From Candidatus Aminicenantota bacterium (GTDB lineage: Bacteria; Acidobacteriota; Aminicenantia; Aminicenantales; UBA4085), in assembly GCA_017883285.1 (NCBI GenBank), contig JADGNV010000188.1, forward strand, positions 1-43,913: a stretch of 43,913 nt of DNA, read 5' to 3'. The position numbers and the translations under genes are program-made. Positions 1 through 7,691 of the stretch are shown here, piece by piece. The number at the start of each line of letters is the position of its first letter. The first letter of the stretch is position 1. A model generated the notes under the pieces. That model had not been told where the DNA came from. It ran no database searches and was given only the letters and a program-made list of their open reading frames with translations.

Positions 1-1
1 C

Positions 2-40
2 ACGTATTCGGTCAAGTCCTGGCAGGAAAAGATCATCTGA
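2..40 (+). CDS. C-terminal tail of an upstream gene (partial)
   Basis: Frame 2 is open from the window edge and ends with TGA at 38-40, giving a 12-residue tail (TYSVKSWQEKII). Its phase and its position 107 bp before the next gene suit the end of a coding region. Twelve residues are too few to name a family, and chance is a fair alternative. Confidence 0.3.
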   Translation, partial: TYSVKSWQEKII

Positions 41-147
41 GGCCGGCGCCGGCCCCTCTTCCTCCTCCGCATTCCCGCCCTGGGCCCTCTCCCGGAATTC
101 GCCCAAGAATCCGGACTGTGATAGCATTCCATTATTGAAGCGCGCCG

Positions 148-1767
148 ATGAAGACACCCCGCCCGACCGGAGCCGCCGTCCTCCTCGCCGCTGTCCTCGC
201 GGGTTGGGCGCTCCTCGCTCCGGCCGCGTCCGCCCTCCGGCCTGATCCCTCGCCCCAGGATGCCGTCCGGCTCCCCAAACCGCTCCAACACGATGTCCGG
301 GTCACGCTGAAACTCGTCCAGGTGTACGTAACGGACAAGCAGGGCAAGCCCGTCCGCGACCTCGCGAAGGAAGATTTCACCGTCACCGACAACGGCCGGA
401 TCATGGCCCTCACCGAGTTCGAAAAGCACGTCCTCGAAGCCGCATTCGAGCTCCCGGACTACGTCCTCATCACGGACTACGAGACCATGTTCAAGGAGCT
501 GAGCGCGGCCAACTGCTCGATCTTCTCCTTCGACAGCCGCGAGGCGGCCAAGGTTCCCACCCTCTTCGACTATGACGAACAGACGTTCGGGTCGCGGGGC
601 AGCCGCGACATGTTCTCCCAGGGCGGGGTCCAGCAGAACTCCAACCTGGTCTTCAAGGACGAGAACGTCACCGGTCTGTACTCGCTGAGCAAGCTGGCCA
701 ACGCCACCGGCGGCAAGTACTTCGGCAACATCAACGAATACGAGCGCAACCTAGACCAGCTCCAGAACCTGACCGGCTCGTACTACGTCCTCGGCTACTC
801 CATCGGCGAGCAGTGGGACGGCAAGTTCCACGAGATCAAGGTCGAGCTCAAGCGCAAAGGCTGCGAGGTCCGCGCCCAGGCGGGCTATTTCAGCCCCAAG
901 CCCTTCGCCGAATATTCCGATCTCGAAAAGCAGCTCCACCTCTTCGACCTGGCCCTGTCCGACCGGCCCCTGCTCCAGACGCCGGCCGTCTTCGCCATGG
1001 GCGCGCTGTCCTATGCCTCCGGCGAGGAGCCCCGCCTCCTGATGCTCTCGAAGATCCCGACCGCGGTCCTCGACAAGTTCTCGGGGAAAAAGGTCGAGAT
1101 CGTGGCGATCGTCTTCGACGACAAGGACAACGTCGCCGGCCTGCAGCGCCGCGAGGCGGACCTCTCGAAATACCGCGGAATGGACGTCTTCTTCACGTCG
1201 GGCGCGGCCCTCGCTCCGGGCAACTACCGGTGCCGGATCGTCATCCGCGACCTCGCATCGGGGACCGCGGCCGTGGCCTCGTCGCCGGCGCGCGTGGCAA
1301 AGCCCGCGACCGTCGGCCTCAGCCTCCACACCCCCCTGCTGCTCGTCGCCGAGAGCAACTTCGCGTATCTCGAAGCGGCGCCCTCGAAGACGCGGGACAA
1401 GCTCGGCTGGGCCGAGGCCTATCCCTTCGACCGGTCGCGCTACTCCCCCCTCGTGGCGGCCGCGCCGGCCGGGACGGCGAAAATCTACGCCGCCCTCCCC
1501 TGCTCCATGACCGGGCTCGTCGCGCCGGACGTCGCATTGTCCGTCCATCTGGTCCGGACGACGACGGGCGAATCGATCGCCCTGCCCTTCACGGTGCTGG
1601 CCAAAACCGGCCTCGCCGGCGCCGAGATCAGGTTCCTCGAAATCCCGCTCGCCGGCGTCCCCTCCGGAAAGTACCGCCTCTATCTCCACGCCGAGGACGC
1701 GGCTTCGAAAGCCGTGTCCTACGCCCAGACGTTCCTGACCCTGACCTCCGCCGCCCCCATCCGCTGA
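148..1767 (+). CDS. VWFA-related Acidobacterial domain protein lacking its VWA core
   Basis: A secreted protein of 539 residues with an N-terminal signal peptide (about residues 1-30). The hallmark beta segment VTLKLVQVYVTDKQGKPVRD (from about 53) and the DFTVTDNG motif match the 'VWFA-related Acidobacterial domain' family. It is closely similar to the next gene over almost its whole length. However, after KHVLE (residue 97) it jumps within about 7 residues to DYVL (104), whereas the paralogue has about 210 more residues there, covering the von Willebrand A fold. The reading frame is kept. The C-terminal half (GYFSPKP, LGLHTPLLL-like and HAEDAASK segments) is complete. The product probably folds only in part, or acts without a VWA domain. 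The start ATG at 148 has only a weak upstream purine stretch. Family assignment is firm; function is unknown. Confidence 0.8.
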   Translation: MKTPRPTGAAVLLAAVLAGWALLAPAASALRPDPSPQDAVRLPKPLQHDVRVTLKLVQVYVTDKQGKPVRDLAKEDFTVTDNGRIMALTEFEKHVLEAAFELPDYVLITDYETMFKELSAANCSIFSFDSREAAKVPTLFDYDEQTFGSRGSRDMFSQGGVQQNSNLVFKDENVTGLYSLSKLANATGGKYFGNINEYERNLDQLQNLTGSYYVLGYSIGEQWDGKFHEIKVELKRKGCEVRAQAGYFSPKPFAEYSDLEKQLHLFDLALSDRPLLQTPAVFAMGALSYASGEEPRLLMLSKIPTAVLDKFSGKKVEIVAIVFDDKDNVAGLQRREADLSKYRGMDVFFTSGAALAPGNYRCRIVIRDLASGTAAVASSPARVAKPATVGLSLHTPLLLVAESNFAYLEAAPSKTRDKLGWAEAYPFDRSRYSPLVAAAPAGTAKIYAALPCSMTGLVAPDVALSVHLVRTTTGESIALPFTVLAKTGLAGAEIRFLEIPLAGVPSGKYRLYLHAEDAASKAVSYAQTFLTLTSAAPIR

Positions 1768-1809
1768 CCATCGGGGCCATGCCCAGGACTACCCCCCAGG
1801 GGGATAGTG

Positions 1810-1840
1810 TTGACTTTTTTCCGCGGCGGGGATCTATAAT
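1810..1840 (+). promoter_or_regulatory. sigma70-like promoter of the second VWFA gene
   Basis: TTGACT at 1810-1815 and a perfect TATAAT at 1835-1840, separated by 19 bp (slightly long). Transcription would start near 1847, giving a leader of about 14 nt that contains AGAGG before the ATG at 1861. The same TTGACT plus T-run form recurs before the GNAT gene on the minus strand. Confidence 0.6.
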
Positions 1841-1860
1841 ATATTCAGAGGTCTTCTATC

Positions 1861-4062
1861 ATGAGCATCAGGGAACGCTGGTCTATGGTCGGTCTCTTGT
1901 CGGCGTTTTGTCTCTTCGCCGCTCCGCCGCCGCCCCTGCGCTCGACGCCTCAGGAACCCATCCGCTTCCAGAAGCCTCTCGAGCACAACGTGGCCGTCAC
2001 CCTGAAGCTCGTCCAGGTCTACGTCATCGACAAGAAGGGGAAGCCCGTCCAGGACCTCCGGAAGAGCGATTTCCATGTCACGGACAACGGCGTTCCGGTG
2101 ACGATCACCGAATTCGAAAAGCACGTCCTAGAGCCGCCCGCGGCCGGCGCCGCGGCGACGGGCCCCGAAAAGCTGCTGTCGTCTCTGACGCCGCCCCTCC
2201 AGCCGATGACCCGGAAGTTCTTCCTCTTCTTCGATTTCGCCTTCAACAACCAGCGCGGCATCAACAAGTCGAAGGAGGCCGCCCTCCATTTCATCGACCG
2301 CGAATTGAAGCCCGGCGACGAAGTGGGCCTCGTTTCCTATGGGAGCATCGGGGGGCTCGCCATCCACGAGTTCCTGACGACCGACCACGCGAAAGTGCGG
2401 GACGCCGTGAAATACCTGAGCCCCCAGAAACTCGTCGGGCGGGTGGGCGATATCGAGGAACAATACTGGCGGCAGGCCGCCGAGGGGACAGCGACGAAAG
2501 TCTCCCACTCCGACCCCGATGTGGGCACGATGACCCCGAAGGTCCCGCAGGTCTACAACTGGCAGCGCCAGGAGTCCAAGAGCCAGTCGGCCAACTTCCT
2601 GCTCAAGCTGACCTCGTTCGCCGAGGCCCTGCGTTACGTTCCGGGGCAGAAGCACATTGTCCTGTTCACGACCGGCGTTGCAAGCACCATGATCTACGGC
2701 GCCCAGCAGGGCGACCCGATCGAGTCCGTGCTCATCGGGAACAACTCCCGAAGCCGCTTCGACACGGGCGACCACATCCTCCGGACGATCAACGAGGACC
2801 TGCTCAAGCAGTTGAGCGCGGCCAACTGCACCGTGTTCGCCTTCGACACGCGCGAATCGGCCGTCATCCCCTCGCTCTTCACGTACGACGAGCAGACCTA
2901 CGAGACATCATACCGCGACCTCTTCTACGACGAGGGCGTGCGACAGAACGTGAATCTGCCCCTCAAGGACGACCGGGTCACGGGGGAATACTCGCTCCGC
3001 CGGATGTCCGTCGTGACGGGCGGCAAATACTTCTCCAACATCGGCGACTACGAGAACACGCTCTCCCAGGTCCAAGCCCTCACCGGGATGTACTACGTCC
3101 TCGGCTACTCCGTCGGCGAGCAGCCGGACGGCGCGTATCACGAGCTCAAGGTGGAGGTCGACCGCAAGGGTTGCGACATACGGACCCAGGCGGGCTATTA
3201 CAACCCGAAGCCCTACGCCGAATACACGGACCTGGAAAAGCAGCTCCAGCTCTACGACCTGGCCCTGTCCGAACGCTCGTTCCTCCGGACGCCGCTGTCG
3301 TTCTCGATGAGCGCCCTGTCGTTCACTCTGGGCGGCGAGAGCCGCATCCAGGTGCTCTCCAAAATCCCCAATGCCGTGATGGACAAGTTCTCGGGGACAA
3401 AGTCCGAGCTCGTTGCCCTGATTTTCGACAACGCGGACAATCTGCTCGGCCTGCAGCGATACGAGACCGACCTCTCGAAATTCAAGGGCATGGACGTCTT
3501 CTACACGTCCGGCGCGGCGGCCCGGCCCGGTGGCTACAAAGCCCGCCTGGTCATCCGCGACATGGAAAACGGAGCGGCGGCGGTGGCGTCCACGCGGGTG
3601 AACGTCGTGCCTAAGCCGCTGACCGGACTGGGGCTCCACACCCCGCTCCTGCTCACGGCCGAGAGCAACTTCGCCTACCTCGAATCCGTCGCGGCCAAAA
3701 AAACCGGGAGGGCCGACTGGAAGGACGCCTACCCTTACGAGCGGGCCAAATATTCACCCCTCCTTGGCGCACTGCCGCGCACGGCGGGGCGGATCTACGC
3801 CCTCCTCCCCTGCTCCACGGCCGGCCTGGTCCAGCCGGAGATCGCCGTAGCGGCCTGGCTGATCGACGCGGGGACGGGCGAAAAATTGCCGCTCAAAGCG
3901 ACCGTATTGAACAAGACTGAGAGCGGGAGCCTCGACATCCTATTCCTCGAGTTGGACCTGGGTGGCGCGCCCGAAGGAAAATACCGGATCTTCTTCCACG
4001 CCGAAGACGCGGCCTCGAAATCGATCGCCACCACCCAGACGGCGCTGGTTATTAATCCGTAA
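1861..4062 (+). CDS. VWFA-related Acidobacterial domain protein (full length)
   Basis: A 733-residue secreted protein. Residues 1-25 form a signal-like hydrophobic segment. Residues about 42-80 carry the family hallmark (VTLKLVQVYVIDKKGKPVQD, then SDFHVTDNG). A VWA-like region spans about 115-400: FFLFFDFAFNN takes the place of the first beta strand and metal site, and YVPGQKHIVLFTTG is a later strand. The canonical DxSxS metal motif is not intact (D-F-A-F-N), so metal binding is doubtful. The C-terminal ~330 residues are shared with the upstream paralogue. Members of this family are abundant secreted proteins in Acidobacteriota; their role is unknown, with adhesion or envelope interaction the usual guess. 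A strong promoter lies directly upstream. Together with the flanking genes this looks like a tandem duplication followed by decay. Confidence 0.85.
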   Translation: MSIRERWSMVGLLSAFCLFAAPPPPLRSTPQEPIRFQKPLEHNVAVTLKLVQVYVIDKKGKPVQDLRKSDFHVTDNGVPVTITEFEKHVLEPPAAGAAATGPEKLLSSLTPPLQPMTRKFFLFFDFAFNNQRGINKSKEAALHFIDRELKPGDEVGLVSYGSIGGLAIHEFLTTDHAKVRDAVKYLSPQKLVGRVGDIEEQYWRQAAEGTATKVSHSDPDVGTMTPKVPQVYNWQRQESKSQSANFLLKLTSFAEALRYVPGQKHIVLFTTGVASTMIYGAQQGDPIESVLIGNNSRSRFDTGDHILRTINEDLLKQLSAANCTVFAFDTRESAVIPSLFTYDEQTYETSYRDLFYDEGVRQNVNLPLKDDRVTGEYSLRRMSVVTGGKYFSNIGDYENTLSQVQALTGMYYVLGYSVGEQPDGAYHELKVEVDRKGCDIRTQAGYYNPKPYAEYTDLEKQLQLYDLALSERSFLRTPLSFSMSALSFTLGGESRIQVLSKIPNAVMDKFSGTKSELVALIFDNADNLLGLQRYETDLSKFKGMDVFYTSGAAARPGGYKARLVIRDMENGAAAVASTRVNVVPKPLTGLGLHTPLLLTAESNFAYLESVAAKKTGRADWKDAYPYERAKYSPLLGALPRTAGRIYALLPCSTAGLVQPEIAVAAWLIDAGTGEKLPLKATVLNKTESGSLDILFLELDLGGAPEGKYRIFFHAEDAASKSIATTQTALVINP

Positions 4063-4063
4063 C

Positions 4064-4361
4064 ATGAGCCGGTCGCCGATCGTCGCCCCGGTGTTGTCGC
4101 TTTTTCTCCTCGCGGGTTCTCGGGGCGTCCCATCGCCCCAAGCCACGGACGGACCATCGACCGCAGCCCCCGACCTGGGCGTGATCCTCGCCAAGACCGC
4201 CGAATACTGCCGGAAGCTCGAGAGCGTGGCGTTCGACTACATTTGCCGCGAGGAAATCACGGAGAGGATCGATCCCAATCTCGACGCGAGCCGTCCGCTC
4301 GGAGACGACCGTCATTTACAAGGACTTCAAGTTCTTCACGGTCGAGGTGGAAATCAAATGA
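4064..4361 (+). pseudogene. broken secreted-protein gene downstream of the VWFA pair
   Basis: An ATG directly after the VWFA stop begins MSRSPIVAPVLSLFLLAGSR, a signal peptide, followed by ILAKTAEYCRKLESVAFDYI and a CREEITERID segment. At about 4290 this frame loses sense. The frame one base over then reads ETTVIYKDFKFFTVEVEIK and stops at 4359-4361, a convincing protein C-terminus. I read this as the first ~75 and last ~25 residues of a longer secreted protein whose middle has been lost with a frame change. In the first frame the ORF continues to 4411 with non-protein-like sequence. I do not recognise a named family; the tight spacing shows it belonged to the VWFA operon. Confidence 0.6.
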
Positions 4362-4511
4362 ACAAGAGACGACACGCGAGGGGAAATCTCATGACGCCCA
4401 TTTCAGCTTGAGCCGCTTGTTATTCAAAGCACATTCCCTCAGGTAGAGGTGGAACGCGCGTCAAGGGATGATCACGGGGACGCCGCTTCGCCGCAGCTCC
4501 CGGCCGCGGAC

Positions 4512-5831
4512 TCAGTCCCAGCCGTCCATATCATGGTTCAAGACCCCCAGGCTGCCGAAGCGCGGGTTGACGACGTTGCTGTAGATCGAGCCGAAGGTGA
4601 AGCTCAGATTGACCGAAAGGTACAAGTTGTAATTCGTGGCCAGTTCCCGGCGCCGGAGGAGGATCTCCTCCAGGCTGGCCCCGCCTTTAGCCAGGGAAAG
4701 CTGGTCGCGAACGCGCTCATACATCCCATCGATGTTCAGGTCCAGCCCCTTGACGATCCGGAACGACAGCTCGGTCATGAAGATCAGGCGGTTGTATCGG
4801 AGATCGTGGAAATAGTGCGACCCTTCGAGCGAGGACGACAAGGAGCCCCACGGCTCCTTGATCTCCAGGGTGACGGACAAGGCCTGGCCGAACAGGCTTT
4901 CCCGGGTCTTGTCGTAAATCGTCTCCTCGCGGTAGCGGGCGAATTCGCAGCCGACCCGGTAGAGGAAGCGCAGCTGGCGGCGCGTCGATTCGGCATAGGA
5001 AAAGAGGTTGAATTCCACGGCGGGCGCCGGTATGATCTTGGATTTCATGTTCCGGAACGAGGAGGAGGCCGCGGTCAGCATCAGACCCGCGGACCAGTGC
5101 TCGCCGAGGCTCTTGACGTATAGCCCGCTGAAATCGATCTGCTCGGCCTTGCTCTCGATCCACCCTTCGCCGTATTGGAACTTCTCGTTGCTGAAGTACG
5201 AGGCCAGGCCGAGACGGACCTTGGATTCTGGCGTGATCCGGTTGGCCGAAAAGCTGAAGTTGATCGAATCGGATTTCGTCTGCGATTCCCGGTTGATTTC
5301 CCCTCCCACCCCGGCGCTGAACACCCAGAAATTCCACGTGTCCACGACGTCGGTCGGGTTCACCTTTTGCCTGAAATCGACGGAGATCATGTCCCGGATC
5401 GGCGTGCGGGAGGCGTACGGGATGAGGCCCATCTTCAGGACCGTGACGTAGCCGCGGCGGACCTCCTCTTCAGTGTCCGTCTTCTGAGAGGCGTAGATCA
5501 GCGTGCAGTTGATCGCCGCGTAAGAACCCTGGCCGATGAAGGCCATGGTGTATTCCGTCCCGCCGCTCCCCGTGTCCTGGGTCGTGACCAGGACGTGGAC
5601 GTCGGCTTCCTTGCGGTCACGGACATAGTTGACAAAGGGGATTTCGGTGCGGATATAGTCCTGGTCGCCGTCCTCGAAGTCGATGAAGACCTTGGGGGCC
5701 AACTTCTTCATTTCGGCGATATCGATTTTTCCCTTGCCGCTCTGTTCGTCGTTCCGGTCTTGAGACGAAGCGGAGAGTGGATTCAGGAGGAGGGCCAGGC
5801 CGAGAATCGCGATCGGTACGAATTTCTTCAC
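4512..5831 (-). CDS. conserved secreted beta-barrel-like protein of unknown function
   Basis: A protein of about 439 residues. I place the start at GTG 5831 (VKKFVPIAILGLALLLNPLS) because AAGGAG sits 7 nt upstream; the ATG at 5873 lacks this. After the signal peptide comes a conserved block (KVFIDFEDGDQDYIRTEIPF, then FVNYVRDRKEADVHVLVTTQ and TGSGGTEYTMAFIGQGSY). I recall this from uncharacterised secreted proteins of Bacteroidota and Acidobacteriota. The remainder alternates polar and aromatic residues in strand-like runs ending with YLSVNLSFTFGSIYSNVVNP, which suggests an outer-membrane barrel. It stands alone and converges with the VWFA genes. A run of nine G lies upstream at 5881-5889. 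Function is unknown. Confidence 0.75.
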   Translation of the reverse strand: MKKFVPIAILGLALLLNPLSASSQDRNDEQSGKGKIDIAEMKKLAPKVFIDFEDGDQDYIRTEIPFVNYVRDRKEADVHVLVTTQDTGSGGTEYTMAFIGQGSYAAINCTLIYASQKTDTEEEVRRGYVTVLKMGLIPYASRTPIRDMISVDFRQKVNPTDVVDTWNFWVFSAGVGGEINRESQTKSDSINFSFSANRITPESKVRLGLASYFSNEKFQYGEGWIESKAEQIDFSGLYVKSLGEHWSAGLMLTAASSSFRNMKSKIIPAPAVEFNLFSYAESTRRQLRFLYRVGCEFARYREETIYDKTRESLFGQALSVTLEIKEPWGSLSSSLEGSHYFHDLRYNRLIFMTELSFRIVKGLDLNIDGMYERVRDQLSLAKGGASLEEILLRRRELATNYNLYLSVNLSFTFGSIYSNVVNPRFGSLGVLNHDMDGWD

Positions 5832-6005
5832 ATTCAACTCCTTCGCTCCAGGCCAACGAACCCGGAATGTCAAGGGCCGCGGGGGGGGGCTCCACCGGCG
5901 GCCTTAGCCCAGGATAGCAAAAGCGGCTTAAGACAGGATTAGCGGAAGATGAGAATTCGCTAATACGGTCAAAACATCTCCGTTGAGAAATTTCCCCAAG
6001 TATTT

Positions 6006-7676
6006 TCAGCGGATCTTCGGAAACCAGATCCGCATCTCGCCGGCGCCGCGGTTGGCCCAGGCGTAATACGGGACGGCCAGGAAATCGCGCTCGTTTGCCG
6101 TCCCGGCCGCCGGGCCCCCGACTGACGGGACCGAGGCCTTCCCTTTCAGGACCACGACCCCGTTGAGGAGGCCGGGACGGAATTCGGCGGTGAACTTCGC
6201 GTTTTCGGCGAGCGCCAAATCGAGGACCCGGCCGCCGTTGTCGATGCCCTCGGCGCAGAACACGATCGGTCCGCGTTGGAGGGCGATCTTTCCGGCATCC
6301 TCCTTCAAGGAGGGGTGGGCGACGACTTTCCGAATGGGCATGGGCAGGGCCAGATCCACCACATCGCCCTTCTTCCACACGCGCTTGAGCCGGGCATAGC
6401 CCTTGTCCATGTCGAGCGCGATGGTGGCCCCGTTCACCCGAAGTGCCGGCTTCTGGTCGTTGGCGTCGGCGAACCGGTAGAGGTCGGTCGGCACGGGACG
6501 CCCCAGGGCCCAACCGGGGATGCGGACGTCGAGCGTGAATTCGGCCTCCGTCTCCGGGTCGACCGCGATCTTCACCGCGCCGTCCCAGGGATAGCGCGTC
6601 TCCTGCCGCACGGCTACCTTTCGGCCGTTCACTTCGACCGCAGCCGCGTTGCCGATGAAGAGGTTCACGTAAAGGACGTCATCCATGACGGCGTAGATGT
6701 AGCCCGGCACGGACGGCAGGAAGCGGGTGATGTTCGGCGGGCAGCAGGCGACTTCGAACCACGGCGCCCGTCCGACCTGGTCCATGTAGAGCTTCGTCTT
6801 GCCGTTGGACTCGAGCGGGTTCTGATAGAAGAACGACATGCCGTCGAGCGCGACGCCCGAGATCAGACCGTTGTACATGACCCGCTCGAGGACGTCGACG
6901 TATTTCGACTCGCCGTGGAGGAGGAACAATCGCTGGTTCCAAAGGGCGTTCCCGATCGCGGCGCAGGTCTCGGCGTAGGCCGCCGCGTTCGGCAGCTCGT
7001 AAGCGTCGCCGAAGCCTTCGGACGTGTCGCGCGCGCCGACGCCGCCGGTCAGGAACATCTTCTTGCCGGCCACGTTCTCCCACAGCCGGTCGATGGCCTT
7101 GACGTATTCCGGCCAGCCGCCGAGGGCCGCGACGTCGGCCATCCCGGCATACATATACATGGCCCGGACGGCGTGGCCGACGGCCTCGTCCTGCTCGAGG
7201 ACGGGCTTGTGGTTCTGGAGGTACTCGTCGGAGTCGTAGACGGCGAAGTCGTCCTTGGGATCGTGCCTCTCGCCCCCGAAATAGTGGCCGCGCTCGTCGA
7301 GGAAGAACTTGGCCAGGTCAAGATACGCCCGGTTGCCGGTCGCCCGGTAGAGCTTCGAAAGTCCGATCTCGACTTCCTGATGGCCGATGTCGGAATCGTT
7401 ATAGCGTTTTCCCTGGAAGGTCCCTTTCATCAGCCCCGCGGCCTTCCGGAAATTGTCCACGCGGCCGGTCTCCTCGTTCTTCTTCAGGGCGAACGGAACG
7501 GTCACGGCCCGGTTGGTCTCGATTTTCGGGGCCCAGAAGGCGTCGTTGACCCGGACCCGGGTGAACGGCACGGGCCGGACGGGGTAGTCGTTCTTGGTGT
7601 CGATGGGCGCGGCGGCTAAAACCAGCCCCGCGAGCAGGCAAAGAACGAGGAACATCCTTGTTATGGCTTTTGTCAT
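6006..7676 (-). CDS. GH127-family beta-L-arabinofuranosidase-like protein with an internal gap
   Basis: A secreted protein of about 556 residues. I chose ATG 7676 (MTKAITRMFLVLCLLAGLVL) because GAGG lies 6 nt upstream; an ATG at 7691 abuts the preceding stop. The chain matches the GH127 protein at 10447-12873, including AETCAAIGNALWN (Glu and Cys zinc ligands) and ACCPPNITRF (Cys pair holding the nucleophile). The sequence jumps from NDSDI (residue 97) to GHQEVEIGL, omitting about 117 residues that the paralogue has (DPDGYIYT-like segment through HELYCAGHMFEA). That removes part of the (alpha/alpha)6 barrel with the frame preserved, so activity is doubtful even though the metal site remains. 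It also lacks the C-terminal discoidin-like domain of the paralogue. It is the last gene of the minus-strand arabinan cluster and directly abuts GH51. Confidence 0.8.
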   Translation of the reverse strand: MTKAITRMFLVLCLLAGLVLAAAPIDTKNDYPVRPVPFTRVRVNDAFWAPKIETNRAVTVPFALKKNEETGRVDNFRKAAGLMKGTFQGKRYNDSDIGHQEVEIGLSKLYRATGNRAYLDLAKFFLDERGHYFGGERHDPKDDFAVYDSDEYLQNHKPVLEQDEAVGHAVRAMYMYAGMADVAALGGWPEYVKAIDRLWENVAGKKMFLTGGVGARDTSEGFGDAYELPNAAAYAETCAAIGNALWNQRLFLLHGESKYVDVLERVMYNGLISGVALDGMSFFYQNPLESNGKTKLYMDQVGRAPWFEVACCPPNITRFLPSVPGYIYAVMDDVLYVNLFIGNAAAVEVNGRKVAVRQETRYPWDGAVKIAVDPETEAEFTLDVRIPGWALGRPVPTDLYRFADANDQKPALRVNGATIALDMDKGYARLKRVWKKGDVVDLALPMPIRKVVAHPSLKEDAGKIALQRGPIVFCAEGIDNGGRVLDLALAENAKFTAEFRPGLLNGVVVLKGKASVPSVGGPAAGTANERDFLAVPYYAWANRGAGEMRIWFPKIR

Positions 7677-7691
7677 CTGAAACCTCGTCAT

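Noticed and set aside
813-3614. Long plus-strand ORF of 933 residues across both VWFA genes
   Set aside because: Arg/Pro-rich shadow frame caused by high GC; the real genes lie in other frames with homologous, protein-like sequence.
5856-5861. TTGACA-like box on the minus strand as promoter for the 439-residue secreted protein
   Set aside because: No acceptable -10 at the proper distance before the ribosome site.
6276-7619. 447-residue ORF opposite the gapped GH127
   Set aside because: Antisense shadow without domain-like sequence; the minus strand carries the GH127 motifs.
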